Source: Phialocephala subalpina
Taxonomy: Eukaryota > Ascomycota > Leotiomycetes > Helotiales > Mollisiaceae
NCBI GenBank assembly: GCA_900073065.1
Contig: FJOG01000042.1
Span: forward strand, 310,001-374,000
Length of the DNA: 64,000 nt
Reading direction: 5' to 3'
Both the position numbers and the translations under genes were made by a program. The notes below the pieces were generated by a model that saw only the letters and a list, made by a program, of their open reading frames with translations, was not told the origin of the DNA and searched no databases. Positions 11,016 to 21,609 of this stretch are shown piece by piece; position 1 is the first letter of the stretch; each line of letters begins with the position of its first letter.

Positions 11016-12003
11016 TCATGATACCCTATCGTTTTCTGCACTGAGAAGTTCCATCAAGCCTCCCTTATTTCGCTTCTTCGCATCCAACTCTAGCCTGGTT
11101 TGTATGAATTTGGAGATCTCCTTCACCTTGACACCGGCCACATTAACACAATGCAATATCATCAACGCATCAATCGGCACCCCTCCCAACTTCGCAATCT
11201 GACACACCTCCCCATGTCTATTCATCCCCACCGTCAGACTTCCCTCTCTCAACTGCTCTTCCAATAAATTCGCATCCAGCAACACTTTCTCGCTTTCCTC
11301 TGCTTCCTTTCCTAATACAGCTTCTCCGTATAAACTGAACGTAATACAGAGTGGATGATGTAGCAACGACAACGGGACAGGTTCTCGTTCAGCCAACGTA
11401 TAAACAGTAACGCTCTCCCCCTCCGTACTCGTATCCGGCTTCCTAAAATGTTGTAAAGCAGCCACAACACTTATAGCCGCTGCATCAACCAAATTCCCAT
11501 CATGGCTCAAAACATGGACGTCCGCTCTTATGCTCCAGCATTTTTGTCCAGAGACGAGACAGAGAGATTCGAGATCTATGGCTCCTGATCGACGAAGTGT
11601 TTTTTCGAGAAGGCGGGAGAGGAGGGTTTCGGTGACTGAGGGGCGGTTGATCTCGAAGTGGGGAGAGGTCATGGGGGAGAGTTCGGTGGTGATGGTGAAG
11701 AGGCCTTCGAAGGGGCGTTCGGGGTAGGGGGTAGTTACTTCGGCGGTTATTTTGGTTAATATCCTAGGAAGACGTTAGATAGATGAATTGAAATAGGTAA
11801 GTGAGAAAGAGACGGTGTCTGCAAAGAGCTCGAACGTACCTCGTGTTCCCTAACCGTACGTCTGCGACTCCATATTCATCCCCAAACTCCAACTCCAGAG
11901 CTCGGAATTGGTCGAGTCCGCGGCCATCTAGTCGGATGTCTTCTGCTAGAGCTTTGGCGAAGAATTGTCTCTCGTTGAGAGAGGGTTCTATTTCTTTTGG
12001 CAT
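11016..12003 (-). CDS. RRP45: Exosome complex component Rrp45 (RNase PH fold)
   Basis: Two exons, 12003-11840 and 11763-11016, give 303 residues. The N-terminus M-P-K-E-I-E-P-S-L-N-E-R-Q-F-F reads into E-D-I-R-L-D-G-R-G-L-D-Q-F-R, the family's hallmark start. The spliced junction gives L-G-N-T-R-I-L-T-K-I-T-A-E-V. The RNase PH second domain contains the G-N-L-V-D-A-A segment near residue 150. Rrp45 is a non-catalytic subunit of the ring of the RNA exosome, acting in nuclear and cytoplasmic 3'-5' RNA decay and rRNA maturation. Length matches fungal orthologues. It converges with the DGAT1 gene (65 bp apart) and diverges from CWC15 (213 bp apart), so the latter gap is a bidirectional promoter for two RNA-processing genes. 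Confidence 0.95.
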
Positions 12004-12216
12004 TTTGTGTTCGTGAAGTGGAAGAGTTGTTGATTCACGATTCAAGAAAACGCGGGACAGCTTTTTGGCGGCGGCATGGTTGCGATACTGCCAGGCGGTG
12101 AGATGGATCAGGATTAGTGTGTGAGGCTAGTGCTGCTGGGATCGAAATCTTTGGGATTTGGAGATGCGCATTAAGACGGAACAACAACATTACATTGAAG
12201 CTGTTCTGCCGCAATT
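12004..12216. promoter_or_regulatory. Bidirectional promoter RRP45/CWC15
   Basis: A 213-base gap between the start codons of two divergently transcribed RNA-processing genes. No recognisable TATA box, consistent with housekeeping expression. Confidence 0.55.
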
Positions 12217-13375
12217 ATGACGACCGGTATGTGCTATGTGTTATTTGATGCTCTGTTGATTCCTGCTGACATTCTATAGCACACAGACCCACCTTCGATC
12301 CCGTAAGACACCAACTCCTCGAGCTTAATATCCAGGAACGCGACTAACAATACATAGGCCAAGGGAAAAGAAGCCCAACGAGGTCCAGCATATCACCAAC
12401 GTCTCCTACCAGCTCACACACAACTCAAAGTCCGGTACGCCGCCCCTACACTCACGTTCTACGAGCTACTCTAATACGATTACAGACAACGAGGACAAGG
12501 AGGAGATGCAGATAAAGATCATGAAGTTCGCGACTTGAGAGCAGAGTTATTAGCTGCCGAAGCTGCGCATTTCGCGAAGGTTAAGGGTGGTCCTGCTCCT
12601 GCTCCGGTGGCAGAGGCGATAGAGGCTGGGGAAAGGGGTGAGAAGAGAGCACTGGAGAATGGAGATGCTGGGGAAGAGGATCCGGAGGCAAAGCGGAGGA
12701 GGATTTTGGAGGAGTCGAGGGATATCGATGCAGACTCGGAAGACGACGAGGAAGACGATAGCTCCGAGGACGATAGGTGAGAATGGCAGAATTGGCGGAT
12801 CCAGAATGTTGCTAACCGTTTCAGTGACGACGAAGACGAGACCGCCGAGCTACAACGAGAGCTAGAGAAGATCAAGCGTGAACGGGCGGAAAAGAGAGAG
12901 CAAGAGGTCAGATCAAGCTTTCCAACACAACTACCCTCTGCATAACTGACGGGAGCATCTGCAGGAACGAGAGAAAGCTGCAGAAGAAGAGGCTGAACGG
13001 GAGAAAGACATCGCTCTCGGCAACCCTCTCCTAAACCCCAAAGCCGATTTCAACGTCAAGCGGAGGTACGTTGGTCCTCGAATCAGCCACGATTAATGCC
13101 CTGACAGTATATAGATGGGATGACGATGTGATCTTCAAGAACCAAGCTCGTGGGACTGAAGATAAAGGCAAGAAGAAGGAATTCGTCAATGTGAGTTGTG
13201 ATCTTCGGCGGAGCTGTTGGATGTTCTCCGTGCTAATCTTCGCTTCTAGGATCTCCTTCGATCAGATTTCCATAAGCGGTTTATGAGGTGAGTCTAAAAA
13301 CCAAGCTTTTCAAACACTAAAAGTTTGAGAGAAAGAACTGTGGCTAATGTGTGGCACAGTAAATACGTCAGATGA
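12217..13375 (+). CDS. CWC15: Pre-mRNA splicing factor Cwc15
   Basis: Nine exons: 12217-12226, 12280-12302, 12358-12434, 12486-12776, 12825-12906, 12965-13065, 13115-13190, 13250-13287 and 13360-13375. All join in phase to 237 residues. The N-terminus M-T-T-A-H-R-P-T-F-D-P-A-K-G is the conserved Cwf15/Cwc15 start, interrupted by two introns after 10 and 33 nt. The middle is an acidic Asp/Glu/Ser tract followed by a Glu/Arg/Lys coiled-coil segment. The C-terminus N-P-K-A-D-F-N-V-K-R-R-W-D-D-D-V-I-F-K-N and F-M-S-K-Y-V-R is the strongest family signature. Cwc15 belongs to the Prp19-associated spliceosome complex in the nucleus. Eight introns in 1.16 kb is unusually dense for this window. Confidence 0.95.
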
Positions 13376-13618
13376 GCAGATGAGATCTTAGTTCAGTTGT
13401 CCGGCGTTGATCTCGTGCAACCGAGAATTATTTTGTGGGGAAAGGTTTGCTTTTTGGCGTTTGGTCCTGAGCTCTGCACCAGTTCCAGCTGGTGAGTTTC
13501 TGAACTTAGATGAATCTGGGAGGTGGATTCGAATTACCCGCAGTGGCTTGCATAAGACTTGACTTTTATACTGGATCAGCTGAACCACACAGAAGGCTTT
13601 GCATATAGGAAATGCAAT

Positions 13619-14378
13619 TCAATTTCGAACCTCTGGCCAGACCTTGTCCCTGGAGGATTGGAAGATTTTGCTCGCCAGAAAGTACCTCATCATGACGAAC
13701 AAGCTCCCGATGCGGGGCAGTCTCACCACTGGTGTTTCATTGGCCGTGCGATCAGCCACGCACAGCCACACGACTAAAGTCAGGGTTCTTTGACGGGGAT
13801 GCCGATCAATGACGGAAAGCTTGGCGTGTCCAACTACGATATCTCTGCAAATGCCATGGAGGCGCAAATCCACCTCTAACAAGCCCGCCAGCAGGCACGC
13901 CTCCAGAAGTTCCCCTCGATCGAAAATCCAAGCATCAAAGCGGGTTGACAGCATAGCCTTCCCAGATGCGCTGACCCACATGGCCAGACCGACGCCATCA
14001 AGAACCACCCGTGCCAAGCCTGTCAGCCAAGCTGAATCCTGATTGTCGAGAAAGAACTGGTACACTGAATGCGGGACTTTAGCTTCCAATCGTGCTGTTC
14101 CTGTGCGATTGTGCCATTATCGGGCCATTGTACCCCAATGCCTTGCTTTTTGAGCTGGGTAGTGAGTTCCTGCCTTGTTTCATGCGCTGTGGAAAAGCAT
14201 GTCCGATATGAAAGAGATCTTCGATATGATCTTGCTTGGGCTGGAACCAATGAATGATATGCAGGTGGCCAGGGCAGATGCGAGTTCTGCTACTTTTGGA
14301 ATCGAACATGGGTCCGTGAGTGACGCAATGTGCTTTTTGGGGGAAAGTGCCGTTCATTGCAGCTGGTTTTGGAGACAT
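13619..14378 (-). pseudogene. Frame-broken gene remnant, unknown family
   Basis: On the minus strand a protein-like reading starts at the ATG at 14378 and moves through three frames. The first is a Cys/His-rich part (H-C-V-T-H-G-P-M-F-D). The second is a charged part (A-H-E-T-R-Q-E-L). The third is a hydrophobic part to 13619 (V-Y-Q-F-F-L-D-N-Q-D-S). The shifts fall at short homopolymers: a TTTT run near 14191-14194 and the AAAGTCCC stretch near 14081-14088. No GT-AG intron fits either place. I read it as a decayed gene, or one carrying sequencing indels. I do not recognise the family. Confidence 0.4.
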
Positions 14379-14439
14379 GCGGGAGGCAATTCTTCGTCCA
14401 GGTTGACAGGGGTTGTGGGAGCTTGTGTAGCTGTGACGA

Positions 14440-14640
14440 AGCTACCCCTCGATTTCACCATTCTCATACTACGTAGCCGAGAAGGACGAAGTCGTCACTT
14501 GATATATAAGAATCTCTTCCCCTCTCTCTGCCGATTTTTGTCCATACAATTATAAACTCAAAGCTCTTCTACTCCACACACACACACATACAAAATTACA
14601 GTCAATCCATCAACAGTCAACCAAACAATCACAGCAATCA
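14440..14640 (+). promoter_or_regulatory. Promoter of CsbD-like gene with TATA box and CCCCT elements
   Basis: A TATATAA sits at 14503-14509, 132-138 bases before the start codon. CCCCT (the reverse of the STRE core AGGGG) occurs near 14445 and again near 14519. A CA dinucleotide tract (about 14577-14588) and a C/A-rich leader lie just before the ATG. The combination suits a stress-inducible gene; regulation itself is inferred. Confidence 0.55.
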
Positions 14641-15804
14641 TGTCTGGTTACGGAAACGATAACACTGTAAGTTTACCATATCACCAAGTTAGACTTCCAT
14701 TCCTCACATCTTCTTTTAACAGGACTCTTACGGAGATGACTCTTATGGCGTACGTCAATCTCTCAGCTTCTCCTCCACGAAGAGAAGCTCCAAGAGGATT
14801 CACATACTAACCTCTTTCACAGTCTTCTGGTCGCCAAGGTGGCAACTCAGGACTTGGAGGTGACAGCTATGGCGTAAGTACTTCGTCACCTTCGACATGC
14901 CCTCTACTTTATGGAGCTTGCCTCGGGTTACTGTGCCTGGGACAGCGCTTTTCAGACAGAAAAGTCATGTCCTAGAGACGGCCTATCCAGTTCTCCTCCC
15001 AAACTCTTACGTTCCTCCTTGTTTGCTTCTGCAGAAGAGACCTGCTAACATCTACTTCTCCAGTCCTCGGATAACACCGACAGCTTCGGCAGCTCAGGCC
15101 GCACCGGACAGTCAGGTGTCGGAGGTGATGACAGCTACGGTTCCTCGGGCCGCACTGGACAGTCGGGTTTAAGTGGAGGTGACGATTCATTCGGTTCTTC
15201 AGGCCGCAATGGACAATCAGGTCTTGGAGGTGAAGACAGCTACGGTTCATCGGGACGCACAGGCCAATCAGGCCTCGACTCCTCAGATACCTACGGCAGC
15301 GGTAACACCTCGACGGGCCGCACTGGAGGTCTCGATTCGTCAGACACCTACGGTTCAGGCAACACTTCGTCCGGAAACTACGGTTCCTCGAACACAGATA
15401 CCCTCGGCTCCGGCAACACATCCTCCGGTCGAAATGGTCAATCAGGACTTGATTCGTCTGATACCTATGGCTCCGGAAACACCTCCGGCCGAACTGGCGG
15501 TCTTGATTCGACCTCAGACACCTACGGCTCCTCAAACACAGATACCTACGGTAGTGGGAACACCAACACCTCATCCGACAACTACGGTTCAGGAAACCAA
15601 AACACATCCTCAGGCAACAACAAGAAGAACGACTCCACCATGGGCAAGCTCATGGAGAAGGCCGGTGGAATGTTGAAGAATGAGGGTCTTCAAGAGAAGG
15701 GTGCTGCCAAGCGTGCTCAAGCTGGTGGTAACGATGAGTATTCCAGTGGAAACACGGGTAACACGGGTTCCTATGGAAGTGGAAACAACAATGACAACTA
15801 CTAA
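14641..15804 (+). CDS. Gly/Ser-rich repeat protein with CsbD-like C-terminus
   Basis: Exons 14641-14667, 14723-14749, 14823-14873 and 15064-15804, all phase 0, give 281 residues. The protein is built of imperfect repeats of D-S-Y-G-S-S-G-R-T-G-Q-S-G-L and D-T-Y-G-S-G-N-T-S. The first three exons are essentially one repeat unit each (27, 27 and 51 nt), so the introns sit between units. Near the C-terminus is M-G-K-L-M-E-K-A-G-G-M-L-K-N-E-G, a CsbD-like helix common in fungal hydrophilin-type stress proteins. It has no signal peptide or membrane segment and should be disordered and soluble. A role in desiccation or general stress tolerance is inferred from composition and the promoter elements. 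Confidence 0.85.
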
Positions 15805-16195
15805 ACGGTAGTGGTTGTTGATGGGGGAGAATCATGATTGTACGATGCAACGTTGCGCTGGCTTTTTTCTAATATCTGGGATGGGATGGCATGGGATGGG
15901 ATAGGATTCGGTGACAGGTATGGGATGGATTCACATGGACAGATAGCTTTGCAGCTACTTCTTACGATGCTCTTTAATGCATGCATGGGTTCCAAAACAT
16001 TTCAGTTTTCCTCATACCAGCTTCCTCGTCCCATGCTACAAATTTTGGCAGCAGCTAAAATGTCCCAAGTTTTCTGGGACTTTCAACTGGCGGCCCTTCA
16101 AAACCTGTGAGAGCTAACCTTCTGCTTCCACGCCCTCCATCCTGATGAGGGTTGATGAGGGATTTGATCCTGACGTCCGAACCCATCAATAGCTG
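15805..16195. other. Intergenic region
   Basis: No gene seen. Bases 15880-15925 carry repeated GGGATGGGAT/GGTATGGGATGG units, a short degenerate G-rich tract in the 3' region of the CsbD-like gene. Confidence 0.4.
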
Positions 16196-17117
16196 ATGAA
16201 CCTAACTCCTCTTCGACCTGCAGTCAAGGTCTTGCCCCGGTCCCGCATCACATGCATTGCAAAGCAACGTGGCTCTTCGCCTAACCATCGCTATTTAACG
16301 AAGGCTGTGGGGTCGGACTATCGCGGTCAAAGGCTTGTGGCTCCTGCGTATGATGCAGCGCCGCCACCGCCGCCTCGTGAGCCGCATACCAGCACGATGC
16401 CGACAACCTCACAGACGGCAATTCCCAAGTCGCATAGTGGGGTCGGGGCGAGGGAGAGGGAGATGCTTTCTACGCTTGCAGCTGTGTTCACAGACATTGC
16501 CACAGATGTCTTTCGTACCGAGCTTGGAGGCATACGCAATGAGACTGGAGAGGTGCAAAGGTTGCTCCAGGGAATGCAAGACGCGTAAGACAGCTGACAC
16601 GAACACCATGCGAAGCTAAATTTCGTCTAGATTATATACCGCTATTAGGTACTAGGTCTTCTTTTGCCTTACCGGGAAGCTCGTCTAACCAGTTCAATAT
16701 AGGCTCCAATGGCAGTCCATGCAGAGGATGGAAGAGATTTGGGCTAAGATTGAGGAATGGGGTGTGCGTTTCCTTCCACCAAACCAGGAGAAGGACCTGT
16801 CCCCACCTTCAAGTCCCTCGAATTCGAAACTTGAATCCAGAATGCCTCCGCAAAGCCACAAGATGAGATCCCAACCTCCTTTCTCGAACCCTCAACCTCC
16901 ACCCTCAAACCCCCGCACCTCTACACATCACGCATCGGACACACAGCATCAGGCAGCAAACCCACAGCCTCACGCAAACACACAAAACCAGTACGCCGCC
17001 GCACCAGATCCGCCACCGTTGACGTATACCTTCTCCCCCATGAATCCGCTGCCAGGCGAGGATGAAAACTTGCGGAATATTTTCGATGATGCTTTGCTCC
17101 AGTTTAATCAGCCCTAG
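16196..17117 (+). CDS. Proline/glutamine-rich coiled-coil protein of unknown function
   Basis: Exons 16196-16584 and 16703-17117 join in phase (G-M-Q-D-A / L-Q-W-Q-S-M-Q) to 267 residues. The intron begins GTAAGA and ends ATATAG. A run of five prolines lies near residue 58. From about residue 85 to 165 there is a heptad-like helical region (E-R-E-M-L-S-T-L-A-A-V-F-T-D-I ... L-Q-G-M-Q-D-A-L-Q-W-Q-S-M-Q-R-M) that should form a coiled coil. The C-terminus is Pro/Asn/Gln/His-rich and ends with an acidic amphipathic stretch. I recognise no named family. The true start could be the ATG at 16396, because the first 65 residues look unstructured. Confidence 0.6.
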
Positions 17118-18108
17118 AACTAGGGTCGTTGTGGTCCGATAGCCTCTTTGTATATACCCCAGAATGCCAACCAATCTTTTACCGCCCTTGGCACTCGTGA
17201 ATAGAGAACTCTGTTGGGATGCCGTCACTCGTTTCGCCGACGATAAACTTGAAGATTCGGGAATTGAGGATTCTGTATAGAAATTATTAGCATGACGCAC
17301 TGTAAAAGCACAATGATCCTAAGTCCTGGGCTACTCGTAATGCAGGAGATACGAGGGGTGGGAAAACTCAAGAGGTCTTGGTGCTTTGGCAAAGAAAGTG
17401 ACGGTAGTAATTGTAGAACGGGAGAAGATGGTGCATACTCTTGAAAAGAGGCTGGCATCTTGACTTGGAGCTATAGTGGAGCTATTTAGAATCTGCTCCG
17501 AGTAGGATGACCCTTCCTTGAAATCAACTCGCCTGTCGACGTTGTCACTCCAAGAGCGATGTTGTTGTGAGGTTGGATTCATACCTCGTATCCCAGGCAT
17601 AGTCTCAGGCATCCGTACCTAAAAGACTTGGAATTTCAGAAATTTGTCGCAGCGGGAGGATTTCGTTTTTGGTTCAATCAACTCGTATCTAACTGTTTGA
17701 GGGGCTTAAACTTGGCACACTGGTTCCGAAATCTAGTCTAAACGACCTACAGATCCTCTGTCTTTGATTCAGTAAGAATCACATTCAAGTTGCGTGTAGG
17801 TCTGACTGTAAAATGGGGGAGGGCTGACGTTCATGGGGCATAAAGCTTGGCCAAAGATGAGTCTTGCTCTGATGTATAAAAGTGTATATCATGATATCGA
17901 TACTAATTCTAAATCCCAGACTATAATTATTTATGGAAAATGAATCAAACAACACCAGCCGTGTCTCGAAGGCTCAGAAAACGACTGAAGTCAACGAAGG
18001 AAACAAATCAGATTTCCCGAGCCTGCCATCAATGGAATAAGACAACACCACATACGTTCCCTCGACGCCTGGACCTCCTGCAAATCTCCTGTGGTCCTCT
18101 CCAAGAAC
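17118..18108. other. Intergenic, convergent 3' ends
   Basis: About 1 kb between a plus-strand gene and a minus-strand gene. Open frames on the minus strand at 17225-17612 overlap in different frames without introns and show no recognisable motif. Nothing else seen. Confidence 0.4.
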
Positions 18109-19018
18109 TCAATAACGCTTCGTGCTGCTCGGCAACTCCACTGGCGGAACCACTACCTGGTGGTTATCCATCTCTTGCAAATGGACTTGGTGGTCTAGAT
18201 ACGGCTTTTGTTCCACGGTGTAAGGTTGTATGTGGGACTGTGTCGTTGGAAGATCTCCTTCAGACGGAACAGTAGTAGTGATAGCCTTCAATCGCTGCCT
18301 TTGGTACCATATGATGATGGAGAACCCGATAACGACAATAGCACCGACAGAGATACCCACGCCTAAACCAACTTTTGCACCTGAGCTTAACCCCGAAGAC
18401 GAAGAGGACGAGGACGAGGAGTCTGCGGCGGAAGTCTTTGCTGAAGGTCCAGTCGTTTGTGTTGATGAATCGGAGGAAGGAGACGATGTCGTGCTCGAAA
18501 GGCTCGAGGTCGATGAGGAGGTAAGACTAGTTATCGAGTTGCTGCTCGGAAGAGTTGAAACAATATCTCCTGTGCTATCTAGGAAGACCCCTTCGTGAGC
18601 TTCGCAGCAATTTGGAGAGTCATCACAGCAGTATCTCCCATCATCGCAGATAGTGGCCCTTGGTAAGAAACCAGTAGTTTCGTCTACAAGTCGTAAGTAG
18701 AGGCTTTCGGTCATCTTGTTTGGGGAATGAATGTTCACACATACTGTATAGGCAGATTTCCGCGCAAGTATTCGGATTGTACGGCGACACTGCGCAAGGC
18801 CCTCGGACAAACGTCGAATTGTTTTGTCCTGGATTATGGCACAATCTGTTCGAAAGGCACGTGGCGTTCACTCCACAGCATGACTGTGAACCGGGACAAA
18901 TAACGTTGTCTGGGTAAGCCGTCCCTGCGAACCCGAAGCAGGTCACAGCATTGACATTCTGGACGAAGAGATAGAAAATAGAAGAGACAAAAAATAGGAT
19001 GAATAGACTTAGATTCAT
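18109..19018 (-). CDS. Type I cell-surface protein with Cys-rich ectodomain and Ser/Thr-rich stalk
   Basis: Exons 19018-18745 and 18683-18109 join in phase at Tyr-Asn to 282 residues. Residues 1-24 are a signal peptide (a Leu/Phe-rich core ending at V-N-A). The ectodomain has a paired-Cys pattern (Q-S-C-C-G-V-N-A-T-C, then Y-C-C-D-D-S-P-N-C-C), which fits a small disulphide fold. A Ser/Thr-rich, mucin-like stalk follows. One transmembrane helix (V-G-L-G-V-G-I-S-V-G-A-I-V-V-I-G-F) precedes a basic stop-transfer (Y-Q-R-Q-R) and a short cytosolic tail. The arrangement resembles fungal wall-stress or surface sensors, but the Cys domain is not a clear WSC domain. Sensing or adhesion is inferred. 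Confidence 0.85.
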
Positions 19019-20115
19019 TTTAGGCCTTCAATAGGCACTGAATAATGAAGTTGGTATGAAGGTGTATGAACGAACAGGACATTTCGAAGACCGCTCTTCC
19101 TAAGGCCATGCACAAAACAATCCTGATACCAAAGAGGATTAGGGGGCCATGTTTTGGACCTCATCCAACATCCGCTACGCCGCAATTCTGCAGGGCAGCG
19201 AAGAGTCTTCGCGGAGCTGCCCACTCCCCCTTTAAGTCCTAGACCCCGACCAGTATCCGATGCGTGCACTGCACTACTAAAATAGCTTGCAGTGAGCAAA
19301 CTTCGCCAGAGTAGAGCCTCAAGGCTCAACATCTTTTGCCATCTGACTGCTTTGCTTCCGGTGTAGTACGGAATACAGCCAATAATAATAAGCGGCGTTA
19401 ATACCGTCGGAAGTACAGTACAGAGGAAAAGGAATAGGGGGACTGACAGGCATAGTTTGATTTGGCGTTCAAGGAAAGACATCAATGCGGCGATGATCAT
19501 GGTACGAGTAAGCTTAAAGGGCTGAAGCTGGCGAATCCCGACCCCGTCTTAGCTCGGGTTACCAGACCACCGGGTTACCAGACCACCGGGTCCCGAACAA
19601 TTGCCAAGCGCCAATACCGAAACGTTGCACTCGGAGAAAGAGCAAATCAGCGCTAGTTAATGAAGTTTTAATGGATGAAACCCAGAAGTATGCAGCAGGC
19701 TGTCGGAAGACAGGCCCCAGCATAAATTGGAGAGGAACAGCCAATTAAACCACCAACGCTGGAACGCCACTGCAAACAGCGCTTATTTGCCCAACACAGT
19801 CTCCAACATATTTCCATAGGCTCCAACCTGCCCTCGTAGCGTGTCAATAACGGGAAGGAGCGGCGTCTATCGCAATTTGTAGGGCTCGTTCAATTCTCAC
19901 GTCTTGGATTTTTTTGACTCGACCACTCTGGAGTCTGGACTCACTTGTCATCGCAGTGATATAACCTGCAGCCTCGCTCTCGAAGCTATTATTGGCTAAG
20001 CCACCCTTCAGCTCCATACTTAGATTCACTCCGAAGCTTTTCCAGCATTCACGTTCCTGACATTCGCAACGGTCGTGGCACTTCCTTCTCTCGACCAAGC
20101 GATATATCGCTCCAA
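19019..20115. other. Intergenic region, possible short gene
   Basis: A 161-codon frame at 19500-19015 (minus) begins with ATG and has a plausible membrane segment (L-C-L-S-V-P-L-F-L-F-L-C). It abuts the surface-protein gene and lacks a family, so I leave it unassigned. At about 19557-19590 a 16-base string (GGTTACCAGACCACCG) is directly repeated twice. The rest is the MNN1-like promoter. Confidence 0.35.
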
Positions 20116-21609
20116 ATGCCCAGCTCCCACGAAGCTCTTTCCGAGTCCCGGCCTCGAGCTATGCTAGGAAGTGGGAGAATTACTATGCCAAGGAAGTTGT
20201 ACCCTGCAGTACTGGCAGTCGTCATTTTCAGTGCTGTTTTCTGGTTCTATTCACCCAGAAAACAACCTCTGGTTATACCTGAACTCGAATTTCACAACCC
20301 AAATCCAGTTCTACCCGCAGCTGGCCTCATCATTGAGCCCATTGCGAAATACTTCATAGACTTTCCTCTAAATGGTCCAGACTTTGCTGCTGTTTTCGGC
20401 GAGCTGGGCCAGAGGGTGCAAAGTCTCACAAGATGGGCCGCACAGTCCGACTCAGATCCGAAAGACTTCCTATTAAGAGAGTCGGTAGAGAATGTATCTC
20501 TGTCGATGTTTCCTTTCCTCCGAAACCCGACCAAACCAGACGATCCAATTCCGGTGGCAACTTTACGACAGTCCTACCAAGAAGGATCTCGAGGGATAGT
20601 TATTCCAGTCGGCAGTAAAGACTTTCGTTACGCCTACCATCTCGTCCTCAATATTCGAACGGTTCTTCAGTCCAAGTTGCCTATACAGGTAGTCTATGCT
20701 GGGGACGACGACCTGCCAAAATCGATGCGAGAAAAGTTCTCAGCCATGGGCGAGGACATCAACTTCCTCAACATTCTAGAAGTTCTTGACAACAAGAGTA
20801 TGGGACTAGAAAAAGACTGGGCAATCAAAGCTTTCGCAGCACTGGCAAGCACATTCGAACAAGTAATTCTTTTGGATGCAGATTCCATCTTCTTCAAGAA
20901 GCCAGAGGTACTCTTCGAGCAGACAGGATATAAGAAAACAGGAGCTCTTTTCTTTCACGATCGACTGCTCTGGCAACATGGATTCCAGGAACGCCACAAA
21001 TGGTGGAAAGAACAAATGGAGCATCAAGAGCCTAGTGAGACGCTTCTCAAGTCCAAGGTGTGGATGGATGACTATGCTGAAGAGGCAGATTCAGGAGTTG
21101 TGGTCTTGGATAAGAGTAGATTGCCAGTCTTCATGGGACTTCTGCATGTAGGATGGCAGAACACGAAAAAAATAAGAGAAGAGGTGACCTATAAGATGAC
21201 ATATGGGGATAAGGAGAGTTGGTGGTTTGGGCTGGAGCTGTGTGGTGTCCCTTATGCGTTTGAGAAACACTATGGAGCGGTGTTGGGGGAGCTTCGTACC
21301 GATGATGACAAATCCGATGTTTGTGGGTTCACTATCGCTCATGTCGACGAAGACGATCATTTGCTTTGGGAAAATGGCAGCCTGCTAAAGAATAAGGCTG
21401 TTGACAGAACGGAGTTCCAGATCCCGACCCACTGGATGATTGATGCTACCTGGGAGAAAGGAGCAACCAAAGCGGATATGAGCTGTATGAAAGGAGGTCT
21501 TGTGAGAGAGGTAAATCCAAATTCCCAATCTCTTTCCGCTCTACTCTTGAGGCTAGCTAACCTCCGCTATGTGCCGAGGGCTCACTCAAATGTGCTTCTT
21601 TCAACCTGA
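20116..21609 (+). CDS. Alpha-1,3-mannosyltransferase, MNN1 family (GT71)
   Basis: A 497-residue type II Golgi protein. A short cytosolic N-terminus is followed by a hydrophobic anchor at about residues 29-45 (Y-P-A-V-L-A-V-V-I-F). The catalytic domain begins with G-I-V-I-P-V-G-S-K-D-F-R-Y-A-Y. The metal-binding D-A-D is at 254-256 (I-L-L-D-A-D-S-I-F-F). The conserved D-S-G-V-V-V-L-D-K-S block and the W-W-F-G-L-E segment follow. Enzymes of this family transfer mannose from GDP-mannose to N- or O-linked glycans. Near the 3' end an intron 21511-21556 (GTAAAT...GGCTAG) would replace the last residues and end the gene at 21661, giving 499 residues in an open, phase-consistent frame. I cannot decide between the two ends. 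Confidence 0.9.
   Translation: MPSSHEALSESRPRAMLGSGRITMPRKLYPAVLAVVIFSAVFWFYSPRKQPLVIPELEFHNPNPVLPAAGLIIEPIAKYFIDFPLNGPDFAAVFGELGQRVQSLTRWAAQSDSDPKDFLLRESVENVSLSMFPFLRNPTKPDDPIPVATLRQSYQEGSRGIVIPVGSKDFRYAYHLVLNIRTVLQSKLPIQVVYAGDDDLPKSMREKFSAMGEDINFLNILEVLDNKSMGLEKDWAIKAFAALASTFEQVILLDADSIFFKKPEVLFEQTGYKKTGALFFHDRLLWQHGFQERHKWWKEQMEHQEPSETLLKSKVWMDDYAEEADSGVVVLDKSRLPVFMGLLHVGWQNTKKIREEVTYKMTYGDKESWWFGLELCGVPYAFEKHYGAVLGELRTDDDKSDVCGFTIAHVDEDDHLLWENGSLLKNKAVDRTEFQIPTHWMIDATWEKGATKADMSCMKGGLVREVNPNSQSLSALLLRLANLRYVPRAHSNVLLST

Noticed and set aside
14972..15607. Arg/Cys-rich 211-codon minus-strand frame
   Set aside because: It is the complement of the Gly/Ser repeat protein; the low-complexity repeats keep the opposite strand open.
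17940..18598. Plus-strand frames over the surface-protein gene, including an acidic Glu/Asp run
   Set aside because: They are the antisense of the Ser-rich stalk of the minus-strand gene.
19015..19500. 161-codon minus-strand frame with a membrane-like segment
   Set aside because: It overlaps the start of the neighbouring gene by four bases and shows no family or splice support, so it was not called.
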